Assembly (NCBI RefSeq): GCF_030696805.1
Contig: NZ_JAUYRO010000059.1
Span: forward strand, 1 to 34,453
Origin: Methyloversatilis sp.
GTDB taxonomy: Bacteria > Pseudomonadota > Gammaproteobacteria > Burkholderiales > Rhodocyclaceae
Direction of reading: 5' to 3'
DNA: 34,453 nt
How positions within the stretch are numbered: position 1 is the first letter of the stretch; every line of letters starts with the position of its first letter. Shown here piece by piece: positions 1-8,125 of this stretch. Position numbers and translations under genes: made by a program. The notes beneath the pieces are model-generated. The model was not told the origin of the DNA. It saw only the letters and a list, made by a program, of their open reading frames with translations, and ran no database searches.

Positions 1-698
1 TGTGCGTTGATGATTTCACCAATGCCTTGTTCCGCCAGCGCCAGCAGGGCGTCGAGTTCGGCGCGCGAGAAGGGTTCGCCCTCTGCGGTGCCCTGCAATT
101 CGACCATGCCGCCCGCGCCGGTCATCACGACGTTCATGTCGGTGTCGCAAGATGAATCTTCGCTGTAATCGAGATCGAGCACCGGAATGCCCTTGACGAT
201 GCCCACCGACACCGCGGCGACGAAGTCGCGCATCGGGTGGGCGGCCAGTTTGCCCGCGGCGACCAAACCCTGGAGAGCGTCATGGAGCGCCACGTAGGAA
301 CCGGTAATCGAGGCGCAACGCGTGCCACCATCAGCCTGCAGCACGTCGCAGTCGAGCGTGATCTGGCGTTCGCCCAGCGCGACCAAGTCCGTGACCGAGC
401 GCAGGCTGCGACCGATCAGGCGCTGGATTTCCTGTGTGCGCCCACTCTGCTTTCCCTTGGCGGCTTCACGAGCGCTGCGCGTATGCGTCGAGCGAGGCAG
501 CATGCCGTACTCGGCGGTCACCCAGCCCTGGCCCTTGCCGCGCAGGAAGGGCGGCAGGCTTTCCTCGACGCTGGCGGTGCACAGCACGCGCGTGTCACCG
601 ACTTCGATCAGCACCGAACCCTCCGCATGCTGCGTGAAATTGCGGGTGATGCGCAGCGAGCGCGCTTGGTCCGGCCGGCGGCCACTGGGTCGGGTCAC
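1..698 (-). CDS. rph: Ribonuclease PH (3' end cut by window edge)
   Basis: RNase PH is a phosphorolytic 3'-5' exoribonuclease that trims tRNA 3' ends. About 232 residues are visible, against a usual length near 238, so only the last few residues lie outside the window. The protein opens [11 protein letters not shown] and then shows the family's [14 protein letters not shown] and [17 protein letters not shown] segments, the [16 protein letters not shown] phosphate/RNA-binding stretch and [12 protein letters not shown]. All of these look intact. I chose the GTG at 698-696 because AAAGGA lies about 8 nt upstream and the family begins MRPSGR. The start lies 2 nt after the stop of the PP2C gene, so it is the third gene of a kinase-phosphatase-rph transcript. 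Confidence 0.95.
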   Translation of the reverse strand, partial: MTRPSGRRPDQARSLRITRNFTQHAEGSVLIEVGDTRVLCTASVEESLPPFLRGKGQGWVTAEYGMLPRSTHTRSAREAAKGKQSGRTQEIQRLIGRSLRSVTDLVALGERQITLDCDVLQADGGTRCASITGSYVALHDALQGLVAAGKLAAHPMRDFVAAVSVGIVKGIPVLDLDYSEDSSCDTDMNVVMTGAGGMVELQGTAEGEPFSRAELDALLALAEQGIGEIINA

Positions 699-700
699 TG

Positions 701-1621
701 TTACTGTCCTTTGGAAGAATACTTGTTGATGGCGGTATTGATTTCGGAAATCGCCGCCTCGATGGCCGACTCGTCCCAGTCCTCGCGGATCGGCACGCGG
801 TCACCGAAGCCTTCGAGCACTGTGGTGTGGCGGTCCAGCGGCAAGGTTTTGGTCGTAACGGAGCCGCGGGGTTCCTCGGCATAACTGTCATGCCAGTTCA
901 GCGCAACCATGGTCAGGTTGTCGCAGGTTTCGCCACCCGCAGCTTCGGCGCTGTCCATCACGCGCGGCACTGCCTGCATGACGTCGATCTCGGTGAACAA
1001 CCTGAGCAACTGGTCGTTGCCCAGCGGCCCCCATACACCGTCGCTGCACAGGAACACGGTATCGCCCGCGAGCAGCGGCGTCTTGCGCGAATACTCGATC
1101 TGAGGCGCGATCGGGCCGCCGAGGCAACTGTAGATGCGGTTGCGGTGCGGATGGGTCATCGCGCCATCCTCGTCCAGCAGCCCGCGATCGATCATGCGCT
1201 GCACGCGCGAGTGGTCGCGCGTCTGCGTCATCACGTGACCGGCGCGCAGCACGTACAGCCGCGAATCACCCGCATGCGCCCAGTAGGCGACCGAATCCTG
1301 GATGACGCAGGCGACACAGGTGGTGCGCGGGCCGTCCTCGATGTCGCGCTCATCGGCGTAGTCGAGAATGGCGCAGTGCGCATTGGTCAGGCCGCGCGAC
1401 AGGAACAGGAAAGGATCGGCCAGGCGCGGCTTGGCTTCGCGCTGGAAGGATTCGACCATGTACTGCACGGCAATCTGCGCTGCGACCTCGCCCTGCAGAT
1501 GACCGCCCATGCCGTCGGCGATCACCATCAGCAGCGCATCGCGCGAGTACGAATAAGCCATGCGGTCCTGATTGGACTTGCGCTTGCCAACCCGGCTTTC
1601 CTGAAAAATCGTGAATCTCAT
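701..1621 (-). CDS. PP2C-family Ser/Thr protein phosphatase
   Basis: This is a 306-residue metal-dependent (PPM/PP2C) phosphatase that removes phosphate from Ser/Thr residues. The metal-binding acidic residues are in place: SNQDR near residue 19, ADGMGGH at 35-41, [15 protein letters not shown] and the C-terminal CDNLTMVAL. No signal peptide or membrane segment is seen, so it is expected to be cytoplasmic. The frame stays open further upstream, but the ATG at 1621-1619 fits the Stp1-like N-terminus ([19 protein letters not shown]). It overlaps the stop of the kinase gene as ATGA, which implies translational coupling. By position it is the natural antagonist of that kinase. Type VI secretion uses similar kinase/phosphatase pairs, but no type VI gene is present here. 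Confidence 0.93.
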   Translation of the reverse strand: MRFTIFQESRVGKRKSNQDRMAYSYSRDALLMVIADGMGGHLQGEVAAQIAVQYMVESFQREAKPRLADPFLFLSRGLTNAHCAILDYADERDIEDGPRTTCVACVIQDSVAYWAHAGDSRLYVLRAGHVMTQTRDHSRVQRMIDRGLLDEDGAMTHPHRNRIYSCLGGPIAPQIEYSRKTPLLAGDTVFLCSDGVWGPLGNDQLLRLFTEIDVMQAVPRVMDSAEAAGGETCDNLTMVALNWHDSYAEEPRGSVTTKTLPLDRHTTVLEGFGDRVPIREDWDESAIEAAISEINTAINKYSSKGQ

Positions 1622-2586
1622 TTGCCCACCAGCGCGCTCAGCCGGGCGCGTACGCGGTCCAGCCAGTTGTCTTCGGTGCTTTCGACCTGCGTTACGGGCT
1701 CGACCTGATCCCGCTCCCAGGTGGCAAGCGCCTTTTGCAGCGCAAACACACTTTGCGGCCGCTTCAGATGGTTCAGATCCATGCACCAGTCTATGGTTTC
1801 AAGCAGTTGCGGCGAGTACTGCCCGATCCAGCGCTGCGACGCGAGGATCACGCTGTCGTTGTCCAGCCGCTGGTCGGCGGCCTGCGGCGGTCCGCCCGAC
1901 AGGCAGGCGTACATGCTGGCGCCTACGCTGTAGATGTCGCTCCACGGGCCGAGCAGATCGCGGTTGCGGTAGTGCTCGGGCGCTGCGAAGCCGGGCGTGT
2001 ACATCGGCTTGAGCATCGGCGTGTCGGCCATCAGTGTGGTGCGCGCAGCGCCGAAGTCGAGCAGCACGGGCGAACCGTTGTTGCGCAGATAGATGTTCGA
2101 CGGCTTCAGATCGAGGTGCAGCAGCTTGTGCGCATGGACTTCGCGCAGGCCGTTCAACAGCCGCGTGAACACATAGCGGATGAAGCTCTCACGAATTTCA
2201 CCGCGGCGGCGCGTGATGTATTCCTGCAGCGTGCGGCCGCGCTCGTAGCGCATCACCATGTAGACGGTTTCGTTGGCGCGGAAGAAATTGAGCACGCGCA
2301 CCACGTTCGGGTGATTCAGGCCGGCCAGCGCACGGCCCTCTTCGAAGAAACATTTCATGCCGTAGCGGAAGGCGGGCAGGAATTCTTCGGGAATGTTCGG
2401 GGTGATCTGGCCTTCGTCGCGCAGCGCCAGCGCGTTCGGCAGGTATTCCTTGATGGCCACCGCCGTCTCGTCGCGGTCGTGCGCCAGGTAGACGATCGAA
2501 AATCCACCCAGGCTCAGTTGGCTGTGGATGCGGTATTGATCGAGTTCAAAGCCCGGCGGCAGGGCGCAATTGACTTGTGGTGGCAT
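1618..2586 (-). CDS. Ser/Thr protein kinase (Hanks type), non-RD
   Basis: This is a 322-residue cytoplasmic eukaryote-like kinase. In order it has a glycine-rich loop (SLGGFSIVYLA, 25-35), the ATP lysine K46 in VAIKEY, a helix-C glutamate at E82/E83, the catalytic loop HLDLKPSN (157-164), the metal motif DFG (177-179) and AAPEHY of the activation segment. The usual HRD is HLD, so the arginine is missing and this is a non-RD kinase, but the catalytic Asp, Lys and Asn remain. After the kinase domain there is only a short charged tail with no transmembrane or sensor domain. I chose the ATG at 2586 because an upstream extension would run through the candidate promoter. It is translationally coupled to the PP2C gene. 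Substrates cannot be predicted. Confidence 0.92.
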   Translation of the reverse strand: MPPQVNCALPPGFELDQYRIHSQLSLGGFSIVYLAHDRDETAVAIKEYLPNALALRDEGQITPNIPEEFLPAFRYGMKCFFEEGRALAGLNHPNVVRVLNFFRANETVYMVMRYERGRTLQEYITRRRGEIRESFIRYVFTRLLNGLREVHAHKLLHLDLKPSNIYLRNNGSPVLLDFGAARTTLMADTPMLKPMYTPGFAAPEHYRNRDLLGPWSDIYSVGASMYACLSGGPPQAADQRLDNDSVILASQRWIGQYSPQLLETIDWCMDLNHLKRPQSVFALQKALATWERDQVEPVTQVESTEDNWLDRVRARLSALVGK

Positions 2587-2619
2587 TCTGCGGGCCGCTA
2601 TGATCCTTGTTTTGGCGCG

Positions 2620-2648
2620 ATTCTGGGCGTTTGGTAACACGCTGTAAA
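2620..2648 (-). promoter_or_regulatory. Candidate sigma-70 promoter for the kinase-PP2C-rph operon
   Basis: On the minus strand TTTACA (2648-2643) is followed after 17 nt by CAGAAT (2625-2620). Transcription would start near 2613, about 27 nt before the kinase ATG. The rest of the 158-nt gap between the kinase and yicC holds no other gene. It contains the yicC ribosome-binding site AGAGGGA at 2731-2737. Prediction by eye only. Confidence 0.45.
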
Positions 2649-2744
2649 GCTGCCCGACAGCCACGCAGGCAAGTGCGCGGGGTCATCGCGCGGGTCATCA
2701 GTTACCACGCGGATCATGCCTGACAATCAGAGAGGGAACATCGC

Positions 2745-3617
2745 GTGGGAAGCATTCACAGCATGACGGGTTTTGCGACAGCTGCAGTGGCTGTCGGCCA
2801 GACAACGCTTAACCTTGAGCTGCGCACGGTTAATTCTCGTTTCCTCGATCTGCATTTCCGCTTTCCCGACGAATTGCGCGTCGCCGAGCCGCTGCTGCGC
2901 GAGCAGATCACCGGCGCGCTGTCGCGCGGCAAGGTGGATTGCCGTGGCGGCCTGCAGGCAGGCGGCGACAGTGCGCGCGAACTGGCGCTCAGCGCGCCGC
3001 TGCTGGCCCGCCTGGTGGCGCTCGACGCCAGCGTGCGCAGTGCGCTGCCTGACGCGGCGCCGTTGTCGGTGGCCGAAGTGCTGCGCTGGCCCGGCATGCT
3101 TGGTGACGAGGCGGTGTCGGCCGAGGCGCTGCTTGAGGCTGCCGGTCGCGCCGTGCGGCAGGCGCTGGGCGAACTCACCGCATCGCGCCAGCGGGAGGGT
3201 GTGCGCCTCGCCGCGATGCTCATGGAACGCGTGACGCGCATGCGCGAACTGGTCGCCCAGGTCACGCCGCGCGTACCGGAAGTGGTGCAGGAGTATCAGG
3301 CGAAGCTGACCCAGCGCCTGCAGGAAGCGATCGGCAGCGCCGACGACGAGCGCATCCGCACCGAAGTCGGCCTGTTCGCGGTGCGCATCGACGTGGCCGA
3401 GGAACTGAACCGCCTCAGCGCGCACCTCGAGGAAGTGGAGCGCATCCTCTCGAAGGGTGGCTCCGCCGGAAAGCGGCTCGACTTCCTGATGCAGGAACTG
3501 AACCGGGAAGCCAATACGCTGGCGTCCAAATCGGTCGCGCAGGACGTCGGCAATGTGGCAATGGAACTGAAACTGCTGATCGAACAGATGCGCGAACAGG
3601 TGCAGAACATCGAGTAA
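2745..3617 (+). CDS. yicC: YicC/YloC family endoribonuclease
   Basis: This 290-residue protein has the family opening SMTGFA, the N-terminal YicC domain with LELRTVNSRFLDLHFRFP, and the C-terminal DUF1732 domain (EVGLFAVRIDVAEELNRL, then KRLDFLMQELNREANTL). E. coli YicC is an endoribonuclease acting on RNA, including small RNAs. The start is GTG at 2745, with AGAGGGA 7 nt upstream. The later ATG at 2763 would remove the conserved residues before SMTGF. It is divergent from the kinase gene and convergent with ackA. In related bacteria yicC usually sits next to gmk. Here three minus-strand genes separate them. Confidence 0.95.
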   Translation: MGSIHSMTGFATAAVAVGQTTLNLELRTVNSRFLDLHFRFPDELRVAEPLLREQITGALSRGKVDCRGGLQAGGDSARELALSAPLLARLVALDASVRSALPDAAPLSVAEVLRWPGMLGDEAVSAEALLEAAGRAVRQALGELTASRQREGVRLAAMLMERVTRMRELVAQVTPRVPEVVQEYQAKLTQRLQEAIGSADDERIRTEVGLFAVRIDVAEELNRLSAHLEEVERILSKGGSAGKRLDFLMQELNREANTLASKSVAQDVGNVAMELKLLIEQMREQVQNIE

Positions 3618-3622
3618 GCGCA

Positions 3623-3643
3623 CGCGGCATCGTCGTTGCCGCG
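3623..3643. terminator. Possible bidirectional hairpin between yicC and ackA
   Basis: CGCGGCA (3623-3629) and TGCCGCG (3637-3643) form a perfect 7-bp stem with a 7-nt loop in the 33-nt gap between two convergent genes. No T-run follows on either strand, so intrinsic termination is uncertain. Confidence 0.35.
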
Positions 3644-3650
3644 CATGTAG

Positions 3651-4859
3651 TCAGCACAACAGTTCGGCGGTGTGGCGCGCGATCACCCACTCTTCGTTGG
3701 TCGGGATGACACACACCGCCACGCGGCTGCTGGCGGTGCTGATGCAAGCCGCAGCGGCGTCGTTGGCCGCCGGGTCGAATTGGAGGCCGAGCCAGCCCAG
3801 TGGCCGGCAGATCCGCTCGCGCACTGCGGCCGCGTGTTCGCCGATGCCGCCGGTGAACACCAGCGCGTCGATGCCTCCGATGGCGGCGGCCAGCGAGCCG
3901 ATTTCGCGTACCGCCCGATAGCAGAACAGATCGACCGCCTGCGCGGCGTCCGCACTATCCGATGCGAGCAATGTGCGCATGTCCGAAGACAGCCCCGACA
4001 CGCCGAGCAGGCCGGATTCGCTGTACACGAGGCGGGTCAGCGCCTGTCCGTCCATGCCGTGCTGTTCCATCAGGTAAAGCAGCACGCCGGGGTCGAGGCT
4101 GCCGGTGCGAGTGCCCATCATCAGTCCGTCGACTGCGGTGAATCCCATGCTGGTTGCCTGGCTCCGGCGCGCGACCATGCCGCACATCGATGCACCGTTG
4201 CCGAGGTGCGCGACGATCACCCGTCCGTCGGCCCGGGCGGCCGGCAGATGTTGCGGCAGCACGTCGGCGATGAATTCATACGACAGGCCATGGAAGCCGT
4301 AGCGCAGCACGCCTTCGGCGGTGATGTGGCGCGGCAGCGCGAACATCTGTGCAATGTCCGGCTGCGTGCGGTGGAACGCCGTATCGAAGCAGGCCACCTG
4401 CGGCACACCGGGCAGCGCGCTGGCCATCGCATCGATGCCGGCAAGGTTGTGCGGCTGATGCAGGGGCGCCAGCGGAACCAGATCGCGCAGGGCCGCGATC
4501 ACCTGCGCATCGAGCAGGACAGGTGCCGAGAATTGCCGCCCGCCATGCACCACGCGATGACCGACCGCTGTGATGCGCAATCCGGCGTCGCAGTCGTGAA
4601 GCCATTGCGCCATACGGCGCAGCGCCTCGCGGTGCTGCAGTTCCGCTGACCCCTCGATCGGCAGCTCGATATCTTCCAGCCGGTTGCCCGCCGCATCCTC
4701 TGCCCTCAGGCGTGCCGGCTGCCCGGCCGCCCCGATGCCATCGATCCGGCCGGTCACGCGGGCTTGCTGCGGCACATCGCGGGAGTTCGCCGGCAACGCG
4801 AACAGCGCGAACTTCATCGAGCTGGAGCCGGCGTTGAGCGTCAGCACGGCATCGCTCAT
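3651..4859 (-). CDS. ackA: Acetate/propionate kinase
   Basis: This 402-residue enzyme transfers phosphate from an acyl phosphate to ADP, yielding ATP and acetate (or propionate/butyrate). Family signatures are intact: NAGSSSMKF at the N-terminus, VGHRVVHGG, the catalytic aspartate in CFDTAFHRTQP, YGFHGLSY, HLGNGAS, MGTRTGSLDPG, GGIGEHA and the C-terminal NEEWVIAR. The ATG overlaps the stop of the preceding hydratase/phosphotransacetylase gene as ATGA, and GAGGGG lies about 7 nt upstream. It is the last gene of the fabI/maoC-pta/ackA block and would finish the substrate-level phosphorylation begun by the Pta domain. Acetate, propionate and butyrate specificity cannot be told apart by eye. Confidence 0.95.
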   Translation of the reverse strand: MSDAVLTLNAGSSSMKFALFALPANSRDVPQQARVTGRIDGIGAAGQPARLRAEDAAGNRLEDIELPIEGSAELQHREALRRMAQWLHDCDAGLRITAVGHRVVHGGRQFSAPVLLDAQVIAALRDLVPLAPLHQPHNLAGIDAMASALPGVPQVACFDTAFHRTQPDIAQMFALPRHITAEGVLRYGFHGLSYEFIADVLPQHLPAARADGRVIVAHLGNGASMCGMVARRSQATSMGFTAVDGLMMGTRTGSLDPGVLLYLMEQHGMDGQALTRLVYSESGLLGVSGLSSDMRTLLASDSADAAQAVDLFCYRAVREIGSLAAAIGGIDALVFTGGIGEHAAAVRERICRPLGWLGLQFDPAANDAAAACISTASSRVAVCVIPTNEEWVIARHTAELLC

Positions 4860-6289
4860 GCATCGCCCCTCGTCACTGCATTGCGTTTTGCATGGGCCAT
4901 CACGACGGCAATGGCGGTCGAGGTGGTTCGGGTCTCGGCAGAATCGGCACGACTGGTCAGCACAAACGGTACGCGGGCGCCCAGCACGATGCCGGCAGCG
5001 AGCGCCTCAGCGAGGTATTCCAGCTGTTTGGCGAGCATGTTGCCCGACTCGATATCGGGTACGACCAGGATATCGGCCTGTCCCGCCACCACTGACCGGA
5101 TGCCCTTGGTAAGCGCCGCCGCTGCCGAGATCGCATTGTCGAAGGCCAGCGGGCCATCGAGCAGTCCGCCCCTGATCTGCCCGCGATCCGCCATCTTGCA
5201 CAGTGCTGCGGCGTCAAGCGTCGATGGCATGGTCGGGTTGACCGTTTCCACTGCTGCAAGCAGGGCAACCCTGGGCTCCGGAATGTGCAGGATGTGCGCA
5301 AGGTCGATCGCGTTCTGCACGATGTCGGCCTTTTCCAGCAGCGTGGGCGCCACATTGATCGCGGCATCGGTGATCAGCATCAGCCGCGGATAGGTCGGCA
5401 CGTCCATCACGAACACATGGCTCATGCGTCGAGCCGTGCGCAGGCCGGTCTCTTTCCGGATCACCTCGCTGACCAGTTCGTCGGTGTGCAGGCTGCCCTT
5501 CATCAGGGCTTCACACTCGCCGGCGCGGCACAGCGCGACCGCGCGCTCGGCCGAAGCATGGCTGTGCAGCGTATCAACGATCCGGCAGTCGTCGATATCC
5601 AGGCCGAACTCCTCGGCGAGTCGACGTATCTTTGCCTCGGGGCCGACCAGCGTCGGCACGATCAGGCCACGGTCACGGGCAAGCAGGGCGCCGCGCAGCG
5701 ATTCCGCGTCGCAGGGGTGCGCCACCGCCATCGAAATCGGTGTCAGGCCGTGCGTGATCTGCATCAGGCGTTCGAAGCGAGTCTTCCTCGTGTCGGACAG
5801 CCGGAATTCCGGCAATTCCGTCTTCACCAGCCTGATCTTGTCGCTCGGCGCCAGGACCTCGGCCGTGCCGTGAATCACCTTCTCGCCATGCTGATTGATG
5901 CAGACACAGTCGAGAATCATGTGCTTGTTGTGATCGAACTTGCGATCGCAGCGCACCGTCACGGTCACGGTGTCGCCGACCCTTACCGGGCGGCTGAAGT
6001 GCAGTGTCTGGTCGACGTAGATCGTGCCGGGACCGGGGAACTGGGTGCCCAGCAGCGTGGATATCAGCGCGCCGCCCCACATGCCATGGGCGATGACTTC
6101 GGTGAAGATGGACGATCGCGCGTACTCGGCATCGACGTGCGCCGGGTTGATGTCGCCGGACATGATGGCGAACATGTGGATATCTTCGTGGCGCAGCGTG
6201 CGCAACAGGGTAGCCGTGTCGCCCACGGCGATTTCATCGTAGGTGCGGTTTTCTATCCAGAGCGAATCGGGGTCGGTGAAGTGGTTCAT
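4856..6289 (-). CDS. Bifunctional MaoC-like enoyl-CoA hydratase / phosphate acyltransferase
   Basis: This 477-residue protein is a two-domain fusion. Residues about 10-145 are a MaoC/PhaJ-like (R)-specific hydratase with the catalytic Asp and His in SGDINPAHVD, followed by the hotdog-fold segment FSRPVRVGDTVTVTV. Residues about 165-470 are a phosphate acetyl/butyryltransferase domain, with ALMKGSLHTDELV, ITDAAINVAPTL and GPLAFDNAIS typical of Pta/Ptb. The hydratase interconverts trans-enoyl-CoA and (R)-3-hydroxyacyl-CoA, and the transferase swaps CoA for phosphate. The fusion is a recognised family. It follows fabI after a 107-nt gap and is coupled to ackA by an ATGA overlap. The Shine-Dalgarno region before the ATG is weak and lies inside an inverted repeat (6292-6331). 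Whether the acyl group is acetyl or butyryl is unclear. Confidence 0.92.
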   Translation of the reverse strand: MNHFTDPDSLWIENRTYDEIAVGDTATLLRTLRHEDIHMFAIMSGDINPAHVDAEYARSSIFTEVIAHGMWGGALISTLLGTQFPGPGTIYVDQTLHFSRPVRVGDTVTVTVRCDRKFDHNKHMILDCVCINQHGEKVIHGTAEVLAPSDKIRLVKTELPEFRLSDTRKTRFERLMQITHGLTPISMAVAHPCDAESLRGALLARDRGLIVPTLVGPEAKIRRLAEEFGLDIDDCRIVDTLHSHASAERAVALCRAGECEALMKGSLHTDELVSEVIRKETGLRTARRMSHVFVMDVPTYPRLMLITDAAINVAPTLLEKADIVQNAIDLAHILHIPEPRVALLAAVETVNPTMPSTLDAAALCKMADRGQIRGGLLDGPLAFDNAISAAAALTKGIRSVVAGQADILVVPDIESGNMLAKQLEYLAEALAAGIVLGARVPFVLTSRADSAETRTTSTAIAVVMAHAKRNAVTRGDA

Positions 6290-6291
6290 GA

Positions 6292-6331
6292 ACTTTCTGC
6301 TTTCGGGATGAGTGGATGTTTTTCAGAAAGT
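6292..6331 (-). promoter_or_regulatory. Inverted repeat covering the ribosome-binding region of maoC-pta
   Basis: On the minus strand ACTTTCTG (6331-6324) can pair with CAGAAAGT (6299-6292) across a 24-nt loop. The second arm ends 2 nt before the ATG at 6289, so the stem would cover the only purine-rich stretch available for ribosome binding. A translational control role is inference. The stem has 5 A-U and 3 G-C pairs and may be weak. The rest of the fabI-pta gap (6332-6396) holds only a short palindrome, CAGCCGGCTG. Confidence 0.3.
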
Positions 6332-6396
6332 GTCTGCCAGCCGGCTGAATGGTCCGGATCCGCGCTAGCCAGGTGCGCCACTGGGCTGCACCCGCA

Positions 6397-7176
6397 TCAG
6401 GCCATGATGTTGTGGCCGCCATCGACGTAGAAGGTCGAGCCGGTCAGGCGGCGCGCGTAATCGGTGGCCAGATAGGTCAGGGCGACGCCCACATCGTCGA
6501 TGTCCACGAGCTCGCCGATCGGCGACTTCTGGACCGCTTCGTACAGCAGTTCGTCGAATTCCTTGAGCCCGGACGCCGCCCGGGTGCGCAGCGGCCCCGG
6601 CGAGATGGCGTGCACGCGGATGCCCTTCGGCCCGAGCTCGAAAGCCAGATAGCGCACGGACGCTTCCAGCGCCGCCTTGCACGGGCCCATCACGTTGTAG
6701 TTGGGCACCACCTTGTTGGCACCCGTATAGCTCATCGCGAACAGCGAGCCACCATCGGTCATCAGCGGTGCGGCGAGTCGCGCCATGCGGATGAAGGAAT
6801 GACACGACACGTCCATGGCCTTCGCGAATCCGTCGGCCGGGCAATCGAGCAGACCGCCCGCCAGCGCCTCTTTCGGCGCAAACGCGATCGAATGCAGCGC
6901 AATGTCGAGTCGGCGCCAGGTGCTCTGGATCGCCGAAAAAACATCTTCCATCTGACCCTCCACCGACACGTCCAGCGGCAGCAGCAGTTCTGCGCCGAGT
7001 TCCTGCGCCAGCGGTTCGACAAAGCGTCTCGCCTTGTCGTTGAGATAGGTGATCGCCAGTTCAGCCCCGGCCGCGTGCAGCGCGCGCGCGCAGCCCCAGG
7101 CGATCGAGTTCTCATTGGCGATACCGATGATCAGCGCGCGCTTGCCGCTGAGAACGCCCTTGTTGCTGTTAGCCAT
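6397..7176 (-). CDS. fabI: Enoyl-[acyl-carrier-protein] reductase (NADH), FabI type
   Basis: This 259-residue short-chain dehydrogenase-like enzyme reduces trans-2-enoyl-ACP in fatty-acid synthesis. It has the FabI nucleotide-binding segment (GKRALIIGIANENSIAWG), LNDKARRFVEPLA, HSIAFAPKEAL, the active-site Tyr-x6-Lys in NYNVMGPCKAALEA with the additional upstream tyrosine (SYTGANK), and a C-terminus ending FYVDGGHNIMA. The start ATG at 7176 has AAGGG about 6 nt upstream. It heads the minus-strand fabI/maoC-pta/ackA block. Its place beside acyl-CoA genes, away from other fatty-acid synthesis genes, suggests it may be an accessory copy acting in acyl turnover. The rest of the genome would be needed to show that. 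Confidence 0.93.
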   Translation of the reverse strand: MANSNKGVLSGKRALIIGIANENSIAWGCARALHAAGAELAITYLNDKARRFVEPLAQELGAELLLPLDVSVEGQMEDVFSAIQSTWRRLDIALHSIAFAPKEALAGGLLDCPADGFAKAMDVSCHSFIRMARLAAPLMTDGGSLFAMSYTGANKVVPNYNVMGPCKAALEASVRYLAFELGPKGIRVHAISPGPLRTRAASGLKEFDELLYEAVQKSPIGELVDIDDVGVALTYLATDYARRLTGSTFYVDGGHNIMA

Positions 7177-7502
7177 TCTGGGCCCTTGTGTGTGGTGAAC
7201 TTACCCGCGCAGGTCAGCGGTGTGCCGCGAACCGGCCAGCGTAAGTATCATTACAGTGGTTTCTTGCGCGTTGATGGCAGACAGCCAATGTCCGGCAGGA
7301 TTTCCTGAACTTGCGTTCCCGGGCTTTCTTCCGGCCAGCGGTGGTGTCACCAGCCTTCCCTCAAGCACTGACCGGACGGCACAGCGTGATCTGTCGCGCC
7401 GGCACCAGTAGAATTCCTGCTTACCCGCTGTTCCCGTTTGACCCATCATCCACGGATCGGCGCATCGCAACGATCCCGCTTACACCGAGCAACACTGCAA
7501 TC
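7177..7502. promoter_or_regulatory. Divergent fabI / gmk intergenic region
   Basis: This 326-nt region has no gene I can support. It must hold the promoters of the leftward fabI block and the rightward gmk-rpoZ-spoT operon. For gmk, TAGAAT at 7409-7414 is a reasonable -10 element. The best -35 at 17 nt spacing, GTGATC (7386-7391), is poor. It would give a leader of about 80 nt. For fabI I see only AT-richer sequence near 7243-7256 (GTAAGTATCATTAC, a partial palindrome) and no convincing pair of boxes. Confidence 0.35.
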
Positions 7503-8123
7503 ATGGCAACACGCGGACTGCTTTTCATCGTCAGTGCGCCCTCGGGCGCCGGCAAGACCACCCTGGTGCGCGGTCTGCTCAAGCGCGACCCCCAGATTCA
7601 GCTGTCGATCTCGCATACGACGCGCGCCGCGCGTCCGGGTGAGGCGGACGGCGTGGCCTACCATTTTGTTTCCGCCGCCGTTTTCGACGCCATGCGCTCG
7701 GCGGGCGACTTTCTCGAATGGGCGCAGGTGCACGGCAATTGCTACGGAACGTCGCGCCGCTGGCTCGAAGAACAATTGTCGGCCGGCCGTGACGTGCTGC
7801 TTGAAATCGACTGGCAGGGCGCGCAGCAGGTGCGTACGTTGTTCCCGACCGCGGTCGGCATCTTCATCCTGCCGCCTTCTCTGGACGCGCTGGCGGCGCG
7901 GCTGAACGGGCGCGGACAGGATGCAGCCGACGTCATCGAGCGGCGGCTGGCCGCGGCGCGCGACGAGATACGTCATCTTCACGAATTCGATTTCGTTATA
8001 ATCAATGACATACTGAGTCAAGCTCAAGCTGAACTGGTATCCGTTGTGCAGGCCGCGCGCTTGCTGACGACCAGCCAGATGGCGCGGCATCCTGAAACAT
8101 TCAAATCACTGGGCATTGACTGA
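7503..8123 (+). CDS. gmk: Guanylate kinase
   Basis: This 206-residue cytoplasmic enzyme phosphorylates GMP to GDP with ATP. Residues 5-20 hold the P-loop [13 protein letters not shown]. Next come the GMP-binding segment [22 protein letters not shown], the [15 protein letters not shown] loop and [13 protein letters not shown], all family hallmarks. The ATG at 7503 matches the family N-terminus ([11 protein letters not shown]). The frame stays open upstream to about 7311, but that extension lies over the promoter region and resembles nothing in the family. It is the first gene of gmk-rpoZ-spoT. The link of GMP/GDP supply with the (p)ppGpp enzyme downstream is a classical arrangement. Confidence 0.97.
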   Translation: MATRGLLFIVSAPSGAGKTTLVRGLLKRDPQIQLSISHTTRAARPGEADGVAYHFVSAAVFDAMRSAGDFLEWAQVHGNCYGTSRRWLEEQLSAGRDVLLEIDWQGAQQVRTLFPTAVGIFILPPSLDALAARLNGRGQDAADVIERRLAAARDEIRHLHEFDFVIINDILSQAQAELVSVVQAARLLTTSQMARHPETFKSLGID

Positions 8124-8125
8124 CC

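Noticed and set aside
1622-1786. N-terminal extension of the PP2C gene upstream of 1621
   Set aside because: It would run through the kinase 3' end in another frame. The ATGA overlap and the family N-terminus support 1621.
2680-2705. GGGTCATC repeated in the kinase/yicC gap
   Set aside because: Two 8-nt copies 12 nt apart could be an operator but there is no further support. No promoter boxes flank them convincingly.
7083-7090. CG-alternating tracts, also near 34047
   Set aside because: They are short, lie inside coding sequence of fabI and gltB, and are explained by codon choice.
7366-7380. CACTGACCGGACGGC here also occurs at 26431-26445
   Set aside because: A single shared 15-mer between two non-coding stretches is not surprising in 34 kb of GC-rich DNA, and the flanks do not match.
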